This document shows positions 8,997 to 18,930 of a DNA stretch of 64,000 nt, in pieces. How positions within the stretch are numbered: position 1 is the first letter of the stretch; every line of letters starts with the position of its first letter. The translations under genes and the position numbers were made by a program. This DNA comes from Prevotella vespertina. GTDB lineage: Bacteria > Bacteroidota > Bacteroidia > Bacteroidales > Bacteroidaceae. Under the pieces are notes generated by a model. That model was not told the origin of the DNA. It did not search any database and saw only the letters and a program-made list of their open reading frames with translations. Location of the stretch: contig NZ_VVIQ01000001.1 of NCBI RefSeq assembly GCF_009728485.1, forward strand, positions 310,001 to 374,000, written 5' to 3'.

Positions 8997-11657
8997 CTAT
9001 CCGTTCAGTATCTTCTTAATGTCGTTGAGCTTATTAAGGGCTTCAACAGGCGTCAAGTTATTGACATCCAGCCCTAGAATCTCATCACGAATCTGCGTAA
9101 GTACAGGGTCATCAAGCTGGAAGAAAGAGAGTTGAACGCCCTCCCTACTCTTCTCCAAATGCTCAATAGCAGTCTTACCAACACTTCCCACTTGTGAATT
9201 ATCAGCCTCTAACTCCTTTAGAATAACGTTTGCCCGCTTTACTATTGAGCGTGGCATACCAGCGATTTCAGCAACATGAATACCGAAAGAGTGCTCACTT
9301 CCGCCTCGTGTTAACTTACGAAGAAAGATGATCTTACCATCTACCTCTTTCACAGATACATTATAGTTTTTGATGCGAGAGAAGTTCTTCTCCATCTCAT
9401 TCAATTCATGGTAATGGGTCGCAAAGAGCGTTCGAGCCTGTGCTTTAGGGTGCTCATGTAGATACTCAACTATCGCCCATGCAATGCTTATACCATCGTA
9501 TGTACTGGTGCCACGACCCAACTCGTCAAAGAGAACTAACGAACGTGTCGTAACATTGTTGAGGATATTTGCAGCCTCAGTCATCTCTACCATAAAGGTT
9601 GACTCACCTAGTGAGATGTTGTCGGAAGCCCCCACACGTGTGAAGATCTTATCTACTATACCAATACGCGCACGCTCCGCAGGAACAAAACAACCTATTT
9701 GCGCCAAGAGAACGATCAGTGCCGTTTGACGTAAAAGGGCTGATTTACCAGCCATATTAGGACCTGTTATCATCATAATCTGTTGATGTTCGGTATCTAA
9801 CTTGACGTCATTAGGAACGTACTGTTCGCCTATTGGCAACTGAGTCTCTATAACAGGATGACGCCCTTGGTGTATATCTAGGACATCAGACTCATCCACT
9901 GTCGGGCGCACATAATGCTGTTGTAAGGCTATCTTCATAAATGACAATAAGCAGTCGAGATGTGCCACAAGGTTGGCATTAACCTGTATCTGTGGGATAA
10001 AAGGTTGCATATCTTGAATCAACTCCATGAAGAGTTGCCCCTCACGAGCCAATATCTTCTCATCAGCACCCAGTATCTTCTCTTCATACTCCTTAAGTTC
10101 TGGTGTGATATAACGCTCTGCCTGTGCCAGTGTTTGCTTACGGATCCAATCTTCAGGAACCTTATTTTTAAAGGTATTACGCACCTCTAAGTAATAACCA
10201 AACACATTATTGAATCCCACCTTAAGCGAGCTTATGCCCGTCTGTGCAATCTCTTTCTCTTGTATCTCAAGTAGATACTGCTTTCCATTATCACGAATTG
10301 AACGTAAATCATCCAATTCCTTATCGTATCCAGACGCTATCACGTCCCCTTTAGCAACTAGTTGTGGTGGGTCAACATTGATCTCTTTCTCTATACGATC
10401 GCGTAAGCTCGCACAGAGATTCAACTGTTCTCCTATCCTATTCAGCGACTTATTATTCGTAGAAAGGCATTCTGCTTTCACTAGTTCGATAGCCTTTAAA
10501 GCATTCTTCAGCTGTACCACCTCACGTGGAGAAACCCTTCCAACAGCTACCCTAGATATGATTCGTTCTAAGTCACCCATCTGGTGGAACTGTTCATCAA
10601 TGTTGTTACGAAAATCGGAGGCTCGGAAGAAATGATCAACGATGTCTAATCGTTCGTTGATAACCGCTACATCTTTCAAAGGAAAGACCACCCAGCGCCG
10701 AAGCATACGCCCACCCATAGGGGTGATAGTATTGTCGATGACATTAAGAAGAGACGATCCACCCTCATTCATAGGTGCTACCAGTTCTAGAGAACGAACT
10801 GTAAAGCGATCCATTCGTACGTATTTATCCTCTTCAATACGCGTTAATGAGGTGATATGATTTATCTGTGTATGTTGTGTAATATCAAGGTATTGCAAGA
10901 TAGCACCTGCTGCTATCACACCATTAGACAAGTGTTCAACACCGAAACCCTTAAGGTTTTTAGTGCCAAAGTGCTTTAGTAACTTTTGACGAGCAGTCTG
11001 ATCAGTGAAGACCCAATCGTCCATCTCAAACGTACATAAGCGTGTTCCAAAGTAACGTTCGAAGTCTCTTCGCTTCGAACGATCGAACAATACCTCCTTA
11101 GGTTGGAAACTTCCAAACAGCTTCTCGACGTAGTCAAAGGTTCCTTCACCCGTTAGGAACTCACCAGTTGATATATCCAAGAAACTGACACCACATGCAC
11201 TTTTACCAAAGTGAAGTGCTGCTAAGAAGTTATTCTCCTTATAGTTCAACACGTTATCACTAAGAGCTACACCTGGAGTAACCAACTCTGTGATACCACG
11301 TTTCACCATCTTATCCATTGCGGATAAGCCTTTTTTGCCCTTAATAGCCTCTCGCTTCTTCTTAGGGTCTTCTAATTGATCGCAAATAGCAACTCTTTTA
11401 CCAGCTCGGATGAGCTTAGGTAGATAGGTGTCAAGGGCATGATGAGGAAAACCAGCCATCTCTATAGAACCGCTAAGTCCCCCATTATTACGACGAGTAA
11501 GGGTTATACCAAGTACACGAGCTGACTCCACAGCATCTTCACCATAGGTTTCGTAGAAGTCACCACACCTAAAGAGTAACATTGCATCAGGGTGTTGTGC
11601 CTTCATCGAGAAGAACTGCTTCATCATTGGGGTTAGTCCCTTGTCATCTTTTACCAT
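8997..11657 (-). CDS. mutS: DNA mismatch repair protein MutS
   Basis: MutS recognises base mismatches and small loops and recruits MutL. At 886 residues it is full length. The mismatch-binding domain contains [14 protein letters not shown] (the F-x-E motif that stacks on the mismatch), followed by connector, lever and clamp domains. The ATPase carries Walker A GPNMAGKS (G632-S639), the Walker B region [12 protein letters not shown] and the signature FATHYHEL. It is transcribed on the minus strand from a clear promoter; no mutL is nearby. Nothing is missing. Confidence 0.98.
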   Translation of the reverse strand: MVKDDKGLTPMMKQFFSMKAQHPDAMLLFRCGDFYETYGEDAVESARVLGITLTRRNNGGLSGSIEMAGFPHHALDTYLPKLIRAGKRVAICDQLEDPKKKREAIKGKKGLSAMDKMVKRGITELVTPGVALSDNVLNYKENNFLAALHFGKSACGVSFLDISTGEFLTGEGTFDYVEKLFGSFQPKEVLFDRSKRRDFERYFGTRLCTFEMDDWVFTDQTARQKLLKHFGTKNLKGFGVEHLSNGVIAAGAILQYLDITQHTQINHITSLTRIEEDKYVRMDRFTVRSLELVAPMNEGGSSLLNVIDNTITPMGGRMLRRWVVFPLKDVAVINERLDIVDHFFRASDFRNNIDEQFHQMGDLERIISRVAVGRVSPREVVQLKNALKAIELVKAECLSTNNKSLNRIGEQLNLCASLRDRIEKEINVDPPQLVAKGDVIASGYDKELDDLRSIRDNGKQYLLEIQEKEIAQTGISSLKVGFNNVFGYYLEVRNTFKNKVPEDWIRKQTLAQAERYITPELKEYEEKILGADEKILAREGQLFMELIQDMQPFIPQIQVNANLVAHLDCLLSFMKIALQQHYVRPTVDESDVLDIHQGRHPVIETQLPIGEQYVPNDVKLDTEHQQIMMITGPNMAGKSALLRQTALIVLLAQIGCFVPAERARIGIVDKIFTRVGASDNISLGESTFMVEMTEAANILNNVTTRSLVLFDELGRGTSTYDGISIAWAIVEYLHEHPKAQARTLFATHYHELNEMEKNFSRIKNYNVSVKEVDGKIIFLRKLTRGGSEHSFGIHVAEIAGMPRSIVKRANVILKELEADNSQVGSVGKTAIEHLEKSREGVQLSFFQLDDPVLTQIRDEILGLDVNNLTPVEALNKLNDIKKILNG

Positions 11658-11705
11658 AACTATTTGCGTCTTTTTTAGTCTTTTCTTATATCCTTTTAAG
11701 GTTTA

Positions 11706-11737
11706 CAAAAGTACAAAAAAGACTATAAAAGCCCAAA
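11706..11737 (-). promoter_or_regulatory. mutS promoter
   Basis: On the minus strand, TTTG (11737-11734), a 20-nt spacer and TACTTTTG (11713-11706), about 49 nt before the ATG. Confidence 0.8.
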
Positions 11738-11941
11738 TAAATGAACCATTAACAAACTTTACTAATACAAAGAAGCTGTTAAAGGTAGACCTTATATAAT
11801 TATAAGGTATAAATATCTAACCTCGTTTGAAGGGACTTTTTAAAATAAAGACAGCTCTACAATCTATTTAAAAGACTTATAGCAATAATAAAAAAGAACT
11901 ATCTTAGGAAATGAGAGTGGGGCAGGGTGGTTTATAAACAG

Positions 11942-11972
11942 AAAACCTTTCCTATGTTAAAGGAAAGGTTTT
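11942..11972 (-). terminator. Terminator of the DUF4254 gene
   Basis: AAAACCTTTCCT pairs with AGGAAAGGTTTT around a short loop, about 10 nt past the stop codon on the minus strand. Confidence 0.8.
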
Positions 11973-11982
11973 CAATATATCA

Positions 11983-12588
11983 TCACTTCTTTTTATAAAG
12001 TATCGGATTCGTTGAAGGATCGTTGTACATCTTCATCTGCCTGTAAACCTTCATGTATTTTCGTCCATGCTGAATATCATCAAGCAACTGATCAATAGCC
12101 AAACTAAGGTCTTTCTGTTGCTCACAAAGGATATTCAACTTCGACTTACACTTTTTAATATGCTCCTCTGATGCATCTTTACGCTCGGTCTGCTCCTTCA
12201 TGTGATATATCTTTAATGCAAGGATAGAGAGGCGATCTACCGCCCACGCAGGACTCTCTGTATTAATAGTAGCATCTGGTAAAGGCGTTATATCAGAGTA
12301 GAGTTGACGGAAATAAGAGTCTATCTGTTCAACAAGATCAGTACGATCTTGATTTGAACGGTCTATTCTGTGTTTGAGACTCATACCATCTTCAGGACTG
12401 ATATGTGGGTCACGGATAAGATCTTCGAAATGCCATTGAACAGTATCAATCCAGCATTTCAAATAGAGTCGATTCTCTATCGACTCTCTGTCATAAGGAT
12501 TATTAATCGGGGTATCAACATTATCTGTGACATGATAATCACGAATAGCTTGATTAAAGATCTCGTTACAATGTTCTGTAAATGACAT
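11983..12588 (-). CDS. DUF4254 family protein
   Basis: A 201-residue cytosolic helical protein resembling DUF4254, a family known mostly from Bacteroidota and of unknown role. It shows the acidic/histidine-rich helix WHFEDLIRDPHI, followed by LKHRIDRSNQDRTDLVEQID and AWAVDRLSILALKIYHM. The frame extends upstream to 12702, but the ATG at 12588 is preferred: it begins the recognisable domain and follows a good promoter. It ends in a short basic tail (ILYKKK). In some Bacteroidota this family occurs near LPS genes, but here it stands alone beside mutS. Confidence 0.82.
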   Translation of the reverse strand: MSFTEHCNEIFNQAIRDYHVTDNVDTPINNPYDRESIENRLYLKCWIDTVQWHFEDLIRDPHISPEDGMSLKHRIDRSNQDRTDLVEQIDSYFRQLYSDITPLPDATINTESPAWAVDRLSILALKIYHMKEQTERKDASEEHIKKCKSKLNILCEQQKDLSLAIDQLLDDIQHGRKYMKVYRQMKMYNDPSTNPILYKKK

Positions 12589-12615
12589 TCGGTTATTACT
12601 TTTTTGTTTATTGTG

Positions 12616-12646
12616 CAAATATAAAGCAAAATACTTAAAGCACAAA
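12616..12646 (-). promoter_or_regulatory. Promoter of the DUF4254 gene
   Basis: On the minus strand, TTTG (12646-12643), a 19-nt spacer and TATATTTG (12623-12616), 27 nt before the ATG at 12588. This placement supports the shorter start. Confidence 0.8.
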
Positions 12647-12802
12647 ATAAAACGGACGTTTTTAACGTCACTAGACTTGAAAGAAAGAGGAGTTGGATAC
12701 AAAAACTATAACAAGAGCATATTTTATATAAGGTAGATAACAATTCTCTCATGCTTATAAGAGGATAGTTATCAATAACCTAGCAAACTATTAAGAATAT
12801 TA

Positions 12803-12934
12803 GAGAGCCTTGCTTACTAATTAACAAAGGCTCTTCTTTGCACAAGAAAAGCATCTCTAGATATTGAAAAGAGCATATCTACATCTTACATATAGCATGT
12901 TCACATTTCATATATATGATAGATGTAAATGGTA
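12803..12934. repeat. 22-nt-period intergenic array (12.8 kb)
   Basis: This lies in the 931-nt gap between the DUF4254 gene and acpP. Units start at 12803, 12825, 12847, 12869, 12891 and 12913. AGCCT, AGGCT, AGCAT, AGCAT and AGCAT fall at nearly the same offset in five successive units, although the rest differs. The remainder of the gap (about 12940-13430) is AT-rich and I see no gene in it. Confidence 0.65.
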
Positions 12935-13434
12935 TTGATACAAGAAAAGAACATAACAATAAGTCTAAAAAGCAACACATAAGAACTATATCAATAAAAG
13001 TTGATTTAATTTTCCCGGCATTACTGTCATACTTTTATCTACCTACAAACATCTGAGAAATAAGCTCTTACTACAAATATTAAATATGACAGTATCCAAA
13101 AATAAAAATAAACTCAGCTTTTTAAATAGATTAAATGAAGTTGACTTTAGATGTAAAGGTCATAAAAGAAGGCTAACTTTCAAACCAACTTGAGTCCATA
13201 CACAAGTTTTTTGAATAGAGAATAAACTTATCTTTATAAGTTATTATCGCATGATTCATGTAGAGAATTTAAGCAAAAGAAAGGTTGAAAGTAATTTACC
13301 TTATAATATAAGTAATATTTGAATGATATGAGATAATTATTTGAAGAGACGCAAGATAAAGTGATAAATCATAGAAAAACATGCACAAACCATAGGGTGT
13401 TGTGCATAATTAAGTGCTTTTTTACATCAAAAAC

Positions 13435-13465
13435 TTGCATACATGGAAAATTTATATTTCCTTTG
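13435..13465 (+). promoter_or_regulatory. acpP promoter
   Basis: TTG at 13435-13437, a 20-nt spacer and TTCCTTTG at 13458-13465, one mismatch from TAnnTTTG. It lies 55 nt before acpP. Confidence 0.7.
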
Positions 13466-13519
13466 CAGGCGCATTTTAGAATTTAGAAATCAATATTAAA
13501 CAATTTAAAACTTACAGTT

Positions 13520-13756
13520 ATGTCAGAAATTGAATCAAAAGTAAAGGCTATTATCGTAGATAAACTTGGTGTTGACGAGGCAGAGGTTAAGCCAGAGGCA
13601 AGCTTCACAAACGATCTTGGTGCAGACTCTTTGGATACTGTAGAGCTCATCATGGAATTTGAGAAAGAGTTTGGTATCTCTATTCCAGACGATAAGGCTG
13701 AGAAGATTGCTACTGTTGGCGATGCAATCTCTTACATTGAGGAGAACGCTAAGTAA
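13520..13756 (+). CDS. acpP: Acyl carrier protein
   Basis: ACP carries growing acyl chains on a 4'-phosphopantetheine arm during fatty-acid synthesis. The 78-residue acidic helical protein has the normal length. The attachment serine is S37 in [14 protein letters not shown], followed by the recognition helix II. It is the first gene of acpP-fabF-rnc, an arrangement common in Bacteroidota. A terminator-like hairpin just after the stop would lower expression of fabF and rnc relative to ACP. Confidence 0.98.
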   Translation: MSEIESKVKAIIVDKLGVDEAEVKPEASFTNDLGADSLDTVELIMEFEKEFGISIPDDKAEKIATVGDAISYIEENAK

Positions 13757-13778
13757 GTTTAGCCTATATGTAAAAAGC

Positions 13779-13816
13779 ACCAGGCAAAGCACTTTGTTTT
13801 GCTTGGCTTTTTTTTA
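13779..13816 (+). terminator. Terminator or attenuator between acpP and fabF
   Basis: CCAGGCAAA pairs with TTTGCTTGG and is followed by a run of eight T. It lies 23 nt past acpP and 31 nt before fabF, so read-through probably sets the ACP:FabF ratio. Confidence 0.85.
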
Positions 13817-13846
13817 GGTTACTTGTTTTAACTTATATTTCAACGC

Positions 13847-15109
13847 ATGGAATTAAAGAGAGTAGTTGTAACAGGTCTTGGTGCCGTCACTCCTATAGGT
13901 AATACTCCTGAGGAGACTTGGCAGAATATGCTGGCAGGTAAAAGTGGTGCTGCACCTATTACACATTTCGATACAACGCAGTTCAAGACCCAATTTGCAT
14001 GTGAGGTTAAGAACCTAAACATCAACGAATACATTGATCGTAAGGAGGCTCGCAAACTTGATCGTTACACTCAATTAGCAATGATTAGTGCTATACAAGG
14101 TGTTAAGGATGCAGCCATTGACTTGGAGAAAATCGATAAAAATAGGGTTGGCGTTATCTATGGTGTAGGTATTGGTGGTATCAAAACCTTTGAAGACGAG
14201 GTTAGCTATTATGCACAACACCCAGAGAATGGTCCTAAATTCAATCCATTCTTTATCCCAAAGATGATTGCTGATATCGCAGCAGGACAGATTTCAATCC
14301 ACTTTGGATTCCATGGTCCTAACTACACAACGACATCTGCATGTGCTTCATCTACTAATGCATTAGCATCAGCATTTAATCAGATTCGTTTAGGAAAGGC
14401 TGACATCATTGTTAGTGGTGGTGCAGAAGCAGCTATTTGTGCTTGTGGTGTAGGTGGTTTCAATGCTATGCATGCACTTTCAACACGCAATGATGATCCA
14501 GAACACGCATCTCGTCCATTCTCTGCAAGCCGTGATGGTTTCGTAATGGGAGAGGGTGCTGGTTGCTTGATACTCGAAGAATTAGAGCATGCAAAGGCTC
14601 GTGGTGCTAAGATCTATGCAGAGATGGTTGGTGAAGGTGAATCAGCTGATGCTCATCATATCACTGCTTCTCATCCAGAGGGACTTGGTGCTAAACTTGT
14701 AATGCAATCTGCTTTGAATGATGCAAACTTAAAGCCAGAGGATATTGACTATATCAATGTTCATGGAACTTCAACTCCTGTAGGTGATATATCAGAGGCT
14801 AAGGCTATCAAAGCTTTATTTGGTGAAGCTGCTTATAAGCTCAACATATCTTCTACAAAGAGTATGACAGGTCACTTACTCGGTGCCGCTGGTGCTGTAG
14901 AAGCCATGGCTTGTGTATTATCAGTGCAGAATGATATAGTTCCTCCAACTATCAATCACGAAGAAAATGATAATGATCCAGAGCTGGATTACAACTTAAA
15001 TTTCACGTTCAACAAAGCTCAGAAACGTGAAGTTCGTGCTGCACTCAGCAACACCTTCGGCTTTGGTGGTCACAATGCTTGTGTCATATTCAAGAAATAT
15101 GCTGAATAA
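13847..15109 (+). CDS. fabF: 3-oxoacyl-ACP synthase II
   Basis: FabF condenses malonyl-ACP with acyl-ACP in chain elongation. At 420 residues it is full length, with the thiolase-like fold throughout. The active-site cysteine is in TSACASSTNALASA and the two catalytic histidines are in NVHGTSTPVGD and SMTGHLLGAAGAVEA; the glycine-rich NTFGFGGHNACVIF is at the C-terminus. It follows acpP after an attenuator and overlaps rnc by 11 nt. Confidence 0.97.
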   Translation: MELKRVVVTGLGAVTPIGNTPEETWQNMLAGKSGAAPITHFDTTQFKTQFACEVKNLNINEYIDRKEARKLDRYTQLAMISAIQGVKDAAIDLEKIDKNRVGVIYGVGIGGIKTFEDEVSYYAQHPENGPKFNPFFIPKMIADIAAGQISIHFGFHGPNYTTTSACASSTNALASAFNQIRLGKADIIVSGGAEAAICACGVGGFNAMHALSTRNDDPEHASRPFSASRDGFVMGEGAGCLILEELEHAKARGAKIYAEMVGEGESADAHHITASHPEGLGAKLVMQSALNDANLKPEDIDYINVHGTSTPVGDISEAKAIKALFGEAAYKLNISSTKSMTGHLLGAAGAVEAMACVLSVQNDIVPPTINHEENDNDPELDYNLNFTFNKAQKREVRAALSNTFGFGGHNACVIFKKYAE

Positions 15110-16163
15110 TATAGTTGATAGAATAAAGCTCCCTTTCCGCAAGGAGAAGGAGCTTTATTTGTCTTTGTACCATATCATTGGCTTTATTCCCCACAATATC
15201 GATTATTACAAGACTGCTCTTTTACATAAGAGTATAGCACGTCGTAATGCAAAGGGAAAGCCTGTAAACAACGAACGACTCGAGTTTCTCGGCGATGCAA
15301 TACTTGATGCTATTGTTGGCGACATTGTTTACGAGCATTTCCCATATAAGCGTGAAGGTTTTCTTACCAATACACGCTCCAAGATAGTACAACGTGATAC
15401 ACTCAACAGATTGGCTAAAGAGATGGGAATCAATCAGTTGATTCTCTCTAATGGACATTCTTCTTCTCACAATAGTTATATGGGAGGAAATGCATTTGAA
15501 GCTCTTGTTGGGGCACTTTATCTCGATCATGGCTACAATGCTTGTATGGAGTTTATGAGAAAGCAGATTCTTGGTGAACTCATTAATATAGATAAGGTGG
15601 CGTATAAAGAAGTGAACTTTAAGTCAAAGCTCATCGAATGGAGCCAGAAGAATAAGGTCAATATGGAGTTCCGACTCATTGAGCATGAGAAGGACAAACA
15701 AGGCAGTCCTACTTTCCATTTCCAAGTATTTATGGAAGAGATTGCATGTGGTGAGGGTCGTGGATACTCAAAGAAAGAAGGACAGCAAGAGGCTGCTAAA
15801 CTCACTCTTCAGCGTCTTCGTCGTGAACCACAGTTCATTGAAGAGATCTTTTCAGCTAAGGCTAACCGCACAAAGATGGAAGAAGAACCCGTCTTAAATG
15901 TACCTGAAACATCGCAAGACATGAGTTTCATCGTAAATTCAGATACAGAAAAAGAAAAGCAGGAAACACCTTTCCACACAGAAGTATTTGATGAAAAGGT
16001 ATCCGCCGCAGACAATAAAAAGCTTGAAGAGAATACTACTTTACAGGAAGAAGTAATAGAAGCTAAAGATGAAGAATTCGATCTTTCGGGTATCTCTCAT
16101 TCACAAAAAATAGACAAAGAGAGTATTATTGCTGCTGCAGAATCACAAGCCTTCGAAGAGTAA
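15099..16163 (+). CDS. rnc: Ribonuclease III with extended C-terminal tail
   Basis: RNase III cleaves double-stranded RNA in rRNA and mRNA processing. The catalytic domain shows NERLEFLGDAILDAIVGD and the second acidic motif in GGNAFEALVGALYLDHG. The dsRNA-binding domain follows (about residues 170-245: FKSKLIEWSQKN ... KKEGQQEAAKLTLQRL). About 100 residues of acidic, glutamate-rich, low-complexity sequence trail behind it; the usual enzyme (about 230) ends at the dsRBD. I use the ATG at 15099, overlapping fabF by 11 nt; the longer frame from 15027 would lie inside fabF. A strong terminator follows. Confidence 0.95.
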   Translation: MLNNIVDRIKLPFRKEKELYLSLYHIIGFIPHNIDYYKTALLHKSIARRNAKGKPVNNERLEFLGDAILDAIVGDIVYEHFPYKREGFLTNTRSKIVQRDTLNRLAKEMGINQLILSNGHSSSHNSYMGGNAFEALVGALYLDHGYNACMEFMRKQILGELINIDKVAYKEVNFKSKLIEWSQKNKVNMEFRLIEHEKDKQGSPTFHFQVFMEEIACGEGRGYSKKEGQQEAAKLTLQRLRREPQFIEEIFSAKANRTKMEEEPVLNVPETSQDMSFIVNSDTEKEKQETPFHTEVFDEKVSAADNKKLEENTTLQEEVIEAKDEEFDLSGISHSQKIDKESIIAAAESQAFEE

Positions 16164-16178
16164 AAATCATACTTTAAT

Positions 16179-16222
16179 AAAAGAAAAGACGATGATATTC
16201 AATTATCATCGTCTTTTCTTTT
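16179..16222 (+). terminator. Perfect hairpin terminator after rnc
   Basis: Two perfectly complementary 19-nt arms (16179-16197 and 16204-16222) with a 6-nt loop. The arms begin AAAAGAAAAG and end CTTTTCTTTT, so the structure should work in both directions. Confidence 0.92.
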
Positions 16223-16272
16223 ATCTTAAAATACCAGCTCTAACACCATTACGAACCTATCATTACTACCTA

Positions 16273-16304
16273 TTTGCTAGTCTCGAATTAATTATGTACT
16301 TTTG
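16273..16304 (+). promoter_or_regulatory. ychF promoter
   Basis: TTTG at 16273-16276, a 20-nt spacer and TACTTTTG at 16297-16304, 28 nt before the ATG. Confidence 0.8.
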
Positions 16305-16332
16305 CATCAAAGATATAAACGTTTATTAGAAC

Positions 16333-17436
16333 ATGGCATTAAAATGTGGTATAGTAGGACTACCAAACGTTGGTAAGTCTACTCTTTTCAACTGTCTAAG
16401 CAGTGCCAAAGCACAGGCAGCTAACTTCCCATTCTGTACTATCGAACCGAATCTCGGTGTAATTAGCGTTCCAGACGAACGCCTCAATAAGTTAGCAGAG
16501 ATTGTTCACCCAGGAAGAATCGTTCCTGCTACCTGCGAGATTGTTGACATTGCAGGGCTTGTAAAGGGTGCTTCTAAGGGTGAAGGACTCGGTAATAAGT
16601 TCCTTGGTAACATCCGCGAATGTGACGCCATCATACATGTTATCCGTTGTTTTGAGGATGATAACGTTGTAAGAGAAGGTGGTATGGCTGTTAATCCAAT
16701 AGAAGATAAAGAAATTATTGATACTGAATTGCAGTTAAAAGACCTTGAAACGATAGAGTCACAACTAGCAAAACAACAGAAGATAGCAGCTACTGGCAAT
16801 AAAGATGCTAAGATCCTTGTATCTGTACTAGAAGCTTATAAGGAAGTACTAGAGCAGGGTAAGAATGCACGTAGCGTTGAGTTCGAAAGCAAAGAAGAAC
16901 AACAAGCAGCACACGATCTCTTCCTTTTAACCACTAAGCCAGTCCTTTATGTTTGCAATGTAGACGAGTCTAGCGCAAAGACAGGCAATGAATACAGCAA
17001 ACAGATTGAGAAGATTGCTGCTGAAGAGGGGGCTGAAGCAATGGTTATAGCTGCTAAGACAGAGGAAGACATCGCTTCTCTCGATAGTTATGAGGATAAG
17101 CAAATGTTCCTCGAAGAACTTGGTTTGGAAGAAAGTGGTGTGAATCGTCTTATCAATAAGGCTTATCATCTCCTCAACCTACAGACTTTCATCACAGCAG
17201 GAGAGATGGAGGTGAAGGCATGGACATTCCATAAAGGATGGAAAGCACCACAATGTGCAGGTGTTATTCACACCGACTTTGAAAAGGGATTCATACGTGC
17301 TGAGGTCATCAAATACGAAGATTACCTTAAATATGGCTCTGAGGCAGCTATCAGAGAAGCAGGTAAATTAGGCATAGAAGGTAAGGAGTATGTTGTACAA
17401 GATGGTGATATCATGCACTTCCGATTCAATGTATAA
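16333..17436 (+). CDS. ychF: YchF/OLA1 family ATPase
   Basis: YchF is a ribosome-associated Obg-like P-loop protein that prefers ATP over GTP in characterised members. At 367 residues it is full length. Visible motifs are G1 GLPNVGKST (residues 8-16), G3 DIAGLVKGASKGEGLGN, a coiled-coil insertion (about 125-200) and a C-terminal TGS domain ending MHFRFNV. It lies 18 nt upstream of lgt, so the two are probably co-transcribed from the promoter at 16273. Confidence 0.97.
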   Translation: MALKCGIVGLPNVGKSTLFNCLSSAKAQAANFPFCTIEPNLGVISVPDERLNKLAEIVHPGRIVPATCEIVDIAGLVKGASKGEGLGNKFLGNIRECDAIIHVIRCFEDDNVVREGGMAVNPIEDKEIIDTELQLKDLETIESQLAKQQKIAATGNKDAKILVSVLEAYKEVLEQGKNARSVEFESKEEQQAAHDLFLLTTKPVLYVCNVDESSAKTGNEYSKQIEKIAAEEGAEAMVIAAKTEEDIASLDSYEDKQMFLEELGLEESGVNRLINKAYHLLNLQTFITAGEMEVKAWTFHKGWKAPQCAGVIHTDFEKGFIRAEVIKYEDYLKYGSEAAIREAGKLGIEGKEYVVQDGDIMHFRFNV

Positions 17437-17454
17437 GCAATAACACACATCACT

Positions 17455-18297
17455 ATGAATACGTTACTTTATATTGCTTGGAGACCAGACGAGTATCTCA
17501 TACATATTGGTTCAGCAGGTATTCGATGGTATGGAATGTGCTGGTTGATTGGTTTAGCACTCGGCTTCTTCATGATGAAGTGGCTCTATAAACGCCATAA
17601 TTACCCTGATGAGAAGTTTGAACCACTCTTCCTTTACATGTTCATAAGCATTCTTGCAGGTGCAAGATTGGGTCATTGTCTCTTTTATGAGCCCGAATAC
17701 TTCCTTACTTCATGGGATCATGTCATCGAAATGATCGTCCCCATCAAGCATTTAGCTAATGGTTCATGGACTTTCTCAGGCTATCAAGGACTCGCATCAC
17801 ATGGTGGTGTCATTGGAATGCTCATTGGTTTATCCCTTTACATACACCGTATGAAGATGCCAACATGGGTTGTTCTCGACTTCTTTGGGATTGTTTCTGG
17901 GCTCACGGCAACGTTTATTCGTCTTGGAAACCTTATGAATTCAGAGATAATCGGTAAGGTTACTGATGTGCCATGGGCGTTTATCTTCTATAAAGTTGAT
18001 ACTTATCCACGTCATCCAGGGCAACTCTATGAGGCGATAGCATACATTTGTTTCTTCGCAATCATATACTTTATATATAGACGCCACCCTGAGAAAGTGG
18101 GTACAGGACTCTTCTTTGGTCTCTGCCTAACGCTTATCTTCACCTTTAGATTCTTCATTGAATACACCAAAGAGGTACAAGAAACATTCGAAGCAGGTCT
18201 CCCTATTGATATGGGACAGATACTTAGTATTCCGTTCATTATAATAGGTTTAGGAGCTATCAGGCACTCCTTTAAAGCAAAACCAACTAAAGTATAA
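17455..18297 (+). CDS. lgt: Prolipoprotein diacylglyceryl transferase
   Basis: Lgt attaches diacylglycerol from phosphatidylglycerol to the lipobox cysteine of prolipoproteins at the inner membrane. The 280-residue protein has about seven membrane segments. The signature GYQGLASHGGVIGM contains the essential histidine, NLMNSEIIGKVTDVPWA follows, and HPGQLYEA marks the next conserved arginine/histidine region. It would mature the SusD-type and other lipoproteins encoded in this window. It follows ychF by 18 nt and ends in a terminator. Confidence 0.97.
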   Translation: MNTLLYIAWRPDEYLIHIGSAGIRWYGMCWLIGLALGFFMMKWLYKRHNYPDEKFEPLFLYMFISILAGARLGHCLFYEPEYFLTSWDHVIEMIVPIKHLANGSWTFSGYQGLASHGGVIGMLIGLSLYIHRMKMPTWVVLDFFGIVSGLTATFIRLGNLMNSEIIGKVTDVPWAFIFYKVDTYPRHPGQLYEAIAYICFFAIIYFIYRRHPEKVGTGLFFGLCLTLIFTFRFFIEYTKEVQETFEAGLPIDMGQILSIPFIIIGLGAIRHSFKAKPTKV

Positions 18298-18306
18298 TAC
18301 TCTAAA

Positions 18307-18371
18307 GGCTGTTCTAAATATCAATCTATCGGTTAAATACACCATAGTTGATATTTGGAACAGTCTTTTTT
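18307..18371 (+). terminator. Terminator after lgt
   Basis: GGCTGTTCTAAATATCAA pairs with TTGATATTTGGAACAGTC (two G-U pairs) and is followed by TTTTTT. Confidence 0.88.
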
Positions 18372-18462
18372 ATGCCTTTTTCTATTATAACAAACACTAT
18401 TCTATGAAACAAGAAATAATCTTCTTTACAATTAAAAATATTCGAATAGGGTAGAGGAGAAC

Positions 18463-18550
18463 CTTTCTTAATCTATAAATTAGTCTATTATTATATTTCT
18501 TCTTGCCTATTTTCTTTCTTCTTTTAGTCTATTTATTAGCGTAAGAAGAA
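18463..18550. repeat. 22-nt-period intergenic array (18.5 kb)
   Basis: This lies in the 633-nt gap between lgt and nrdA. Units start at 18463, 18485, 18507 and 18529; three begin CTATT and the fourth CTTTC. It is AT-rich and the weakest of the arrays. The rest of the gap to 18800 shows no gene. Confidence 0.45.
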
Positions 18551-18804
18551 GTATTATCCAATTTAGGTAAGTTCTATCTCGATTATACACAGGCATTAAT
18601 AGAAAGAAAAGAAGCTCATTATTCAAAGGAAACAAATAATTACATCCTTAATAAGCAACAATATAAAGGATAAAAACAAGCTATAGATTGGCTTTAAAAA
18701 ACAACTTTTTAAGTATCGAGAAACACATAAAATAGATAACTATTAAAACTCTATAAGACTTGAAAATTATACATTATAGACAACACGCTATCGTTTTTTT
18801 TTGG

Positions 18805-18812
18805 TAACTTTG
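18805..18812 (+). promoter_or_regulatory. Probable nrdA promoter -7 element
   Basis: TAACTTTG followed by C, 118 nt before the ATG. No convincing -33 TTG is at the right distance, so support is from the -7 box alone. Confidence 0.5.
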
Positions 18813-18930
18813 CCTATATCAAAATGGCAAATTAATTATAACTATTTGATAAATAATTGTTTATTAAGAACATACTCGTTGTTCATTCGATTAAAAGTAG
18901 ATTAAAATAGAAAACTTATAAATAGATTCA

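Larger units (their letters stand above)
11658..11982. other. Intergenic region upstream of mutS
   Basis: This gap of about 325 nt holds the mutS promoter and the terminator of the DUF4254 gene at its right end. Between them the sequence is AT-rich and I see no further gene or convincing repeat. Confidence 0.5.

Noticed and set aside
16129..16329. Small plus-strand frame between rnc and ychF
   Set aside because: It overlaps the end of rnc, crosses the terminator hairpin and the ychF promoter, and has no recognisable protein features.
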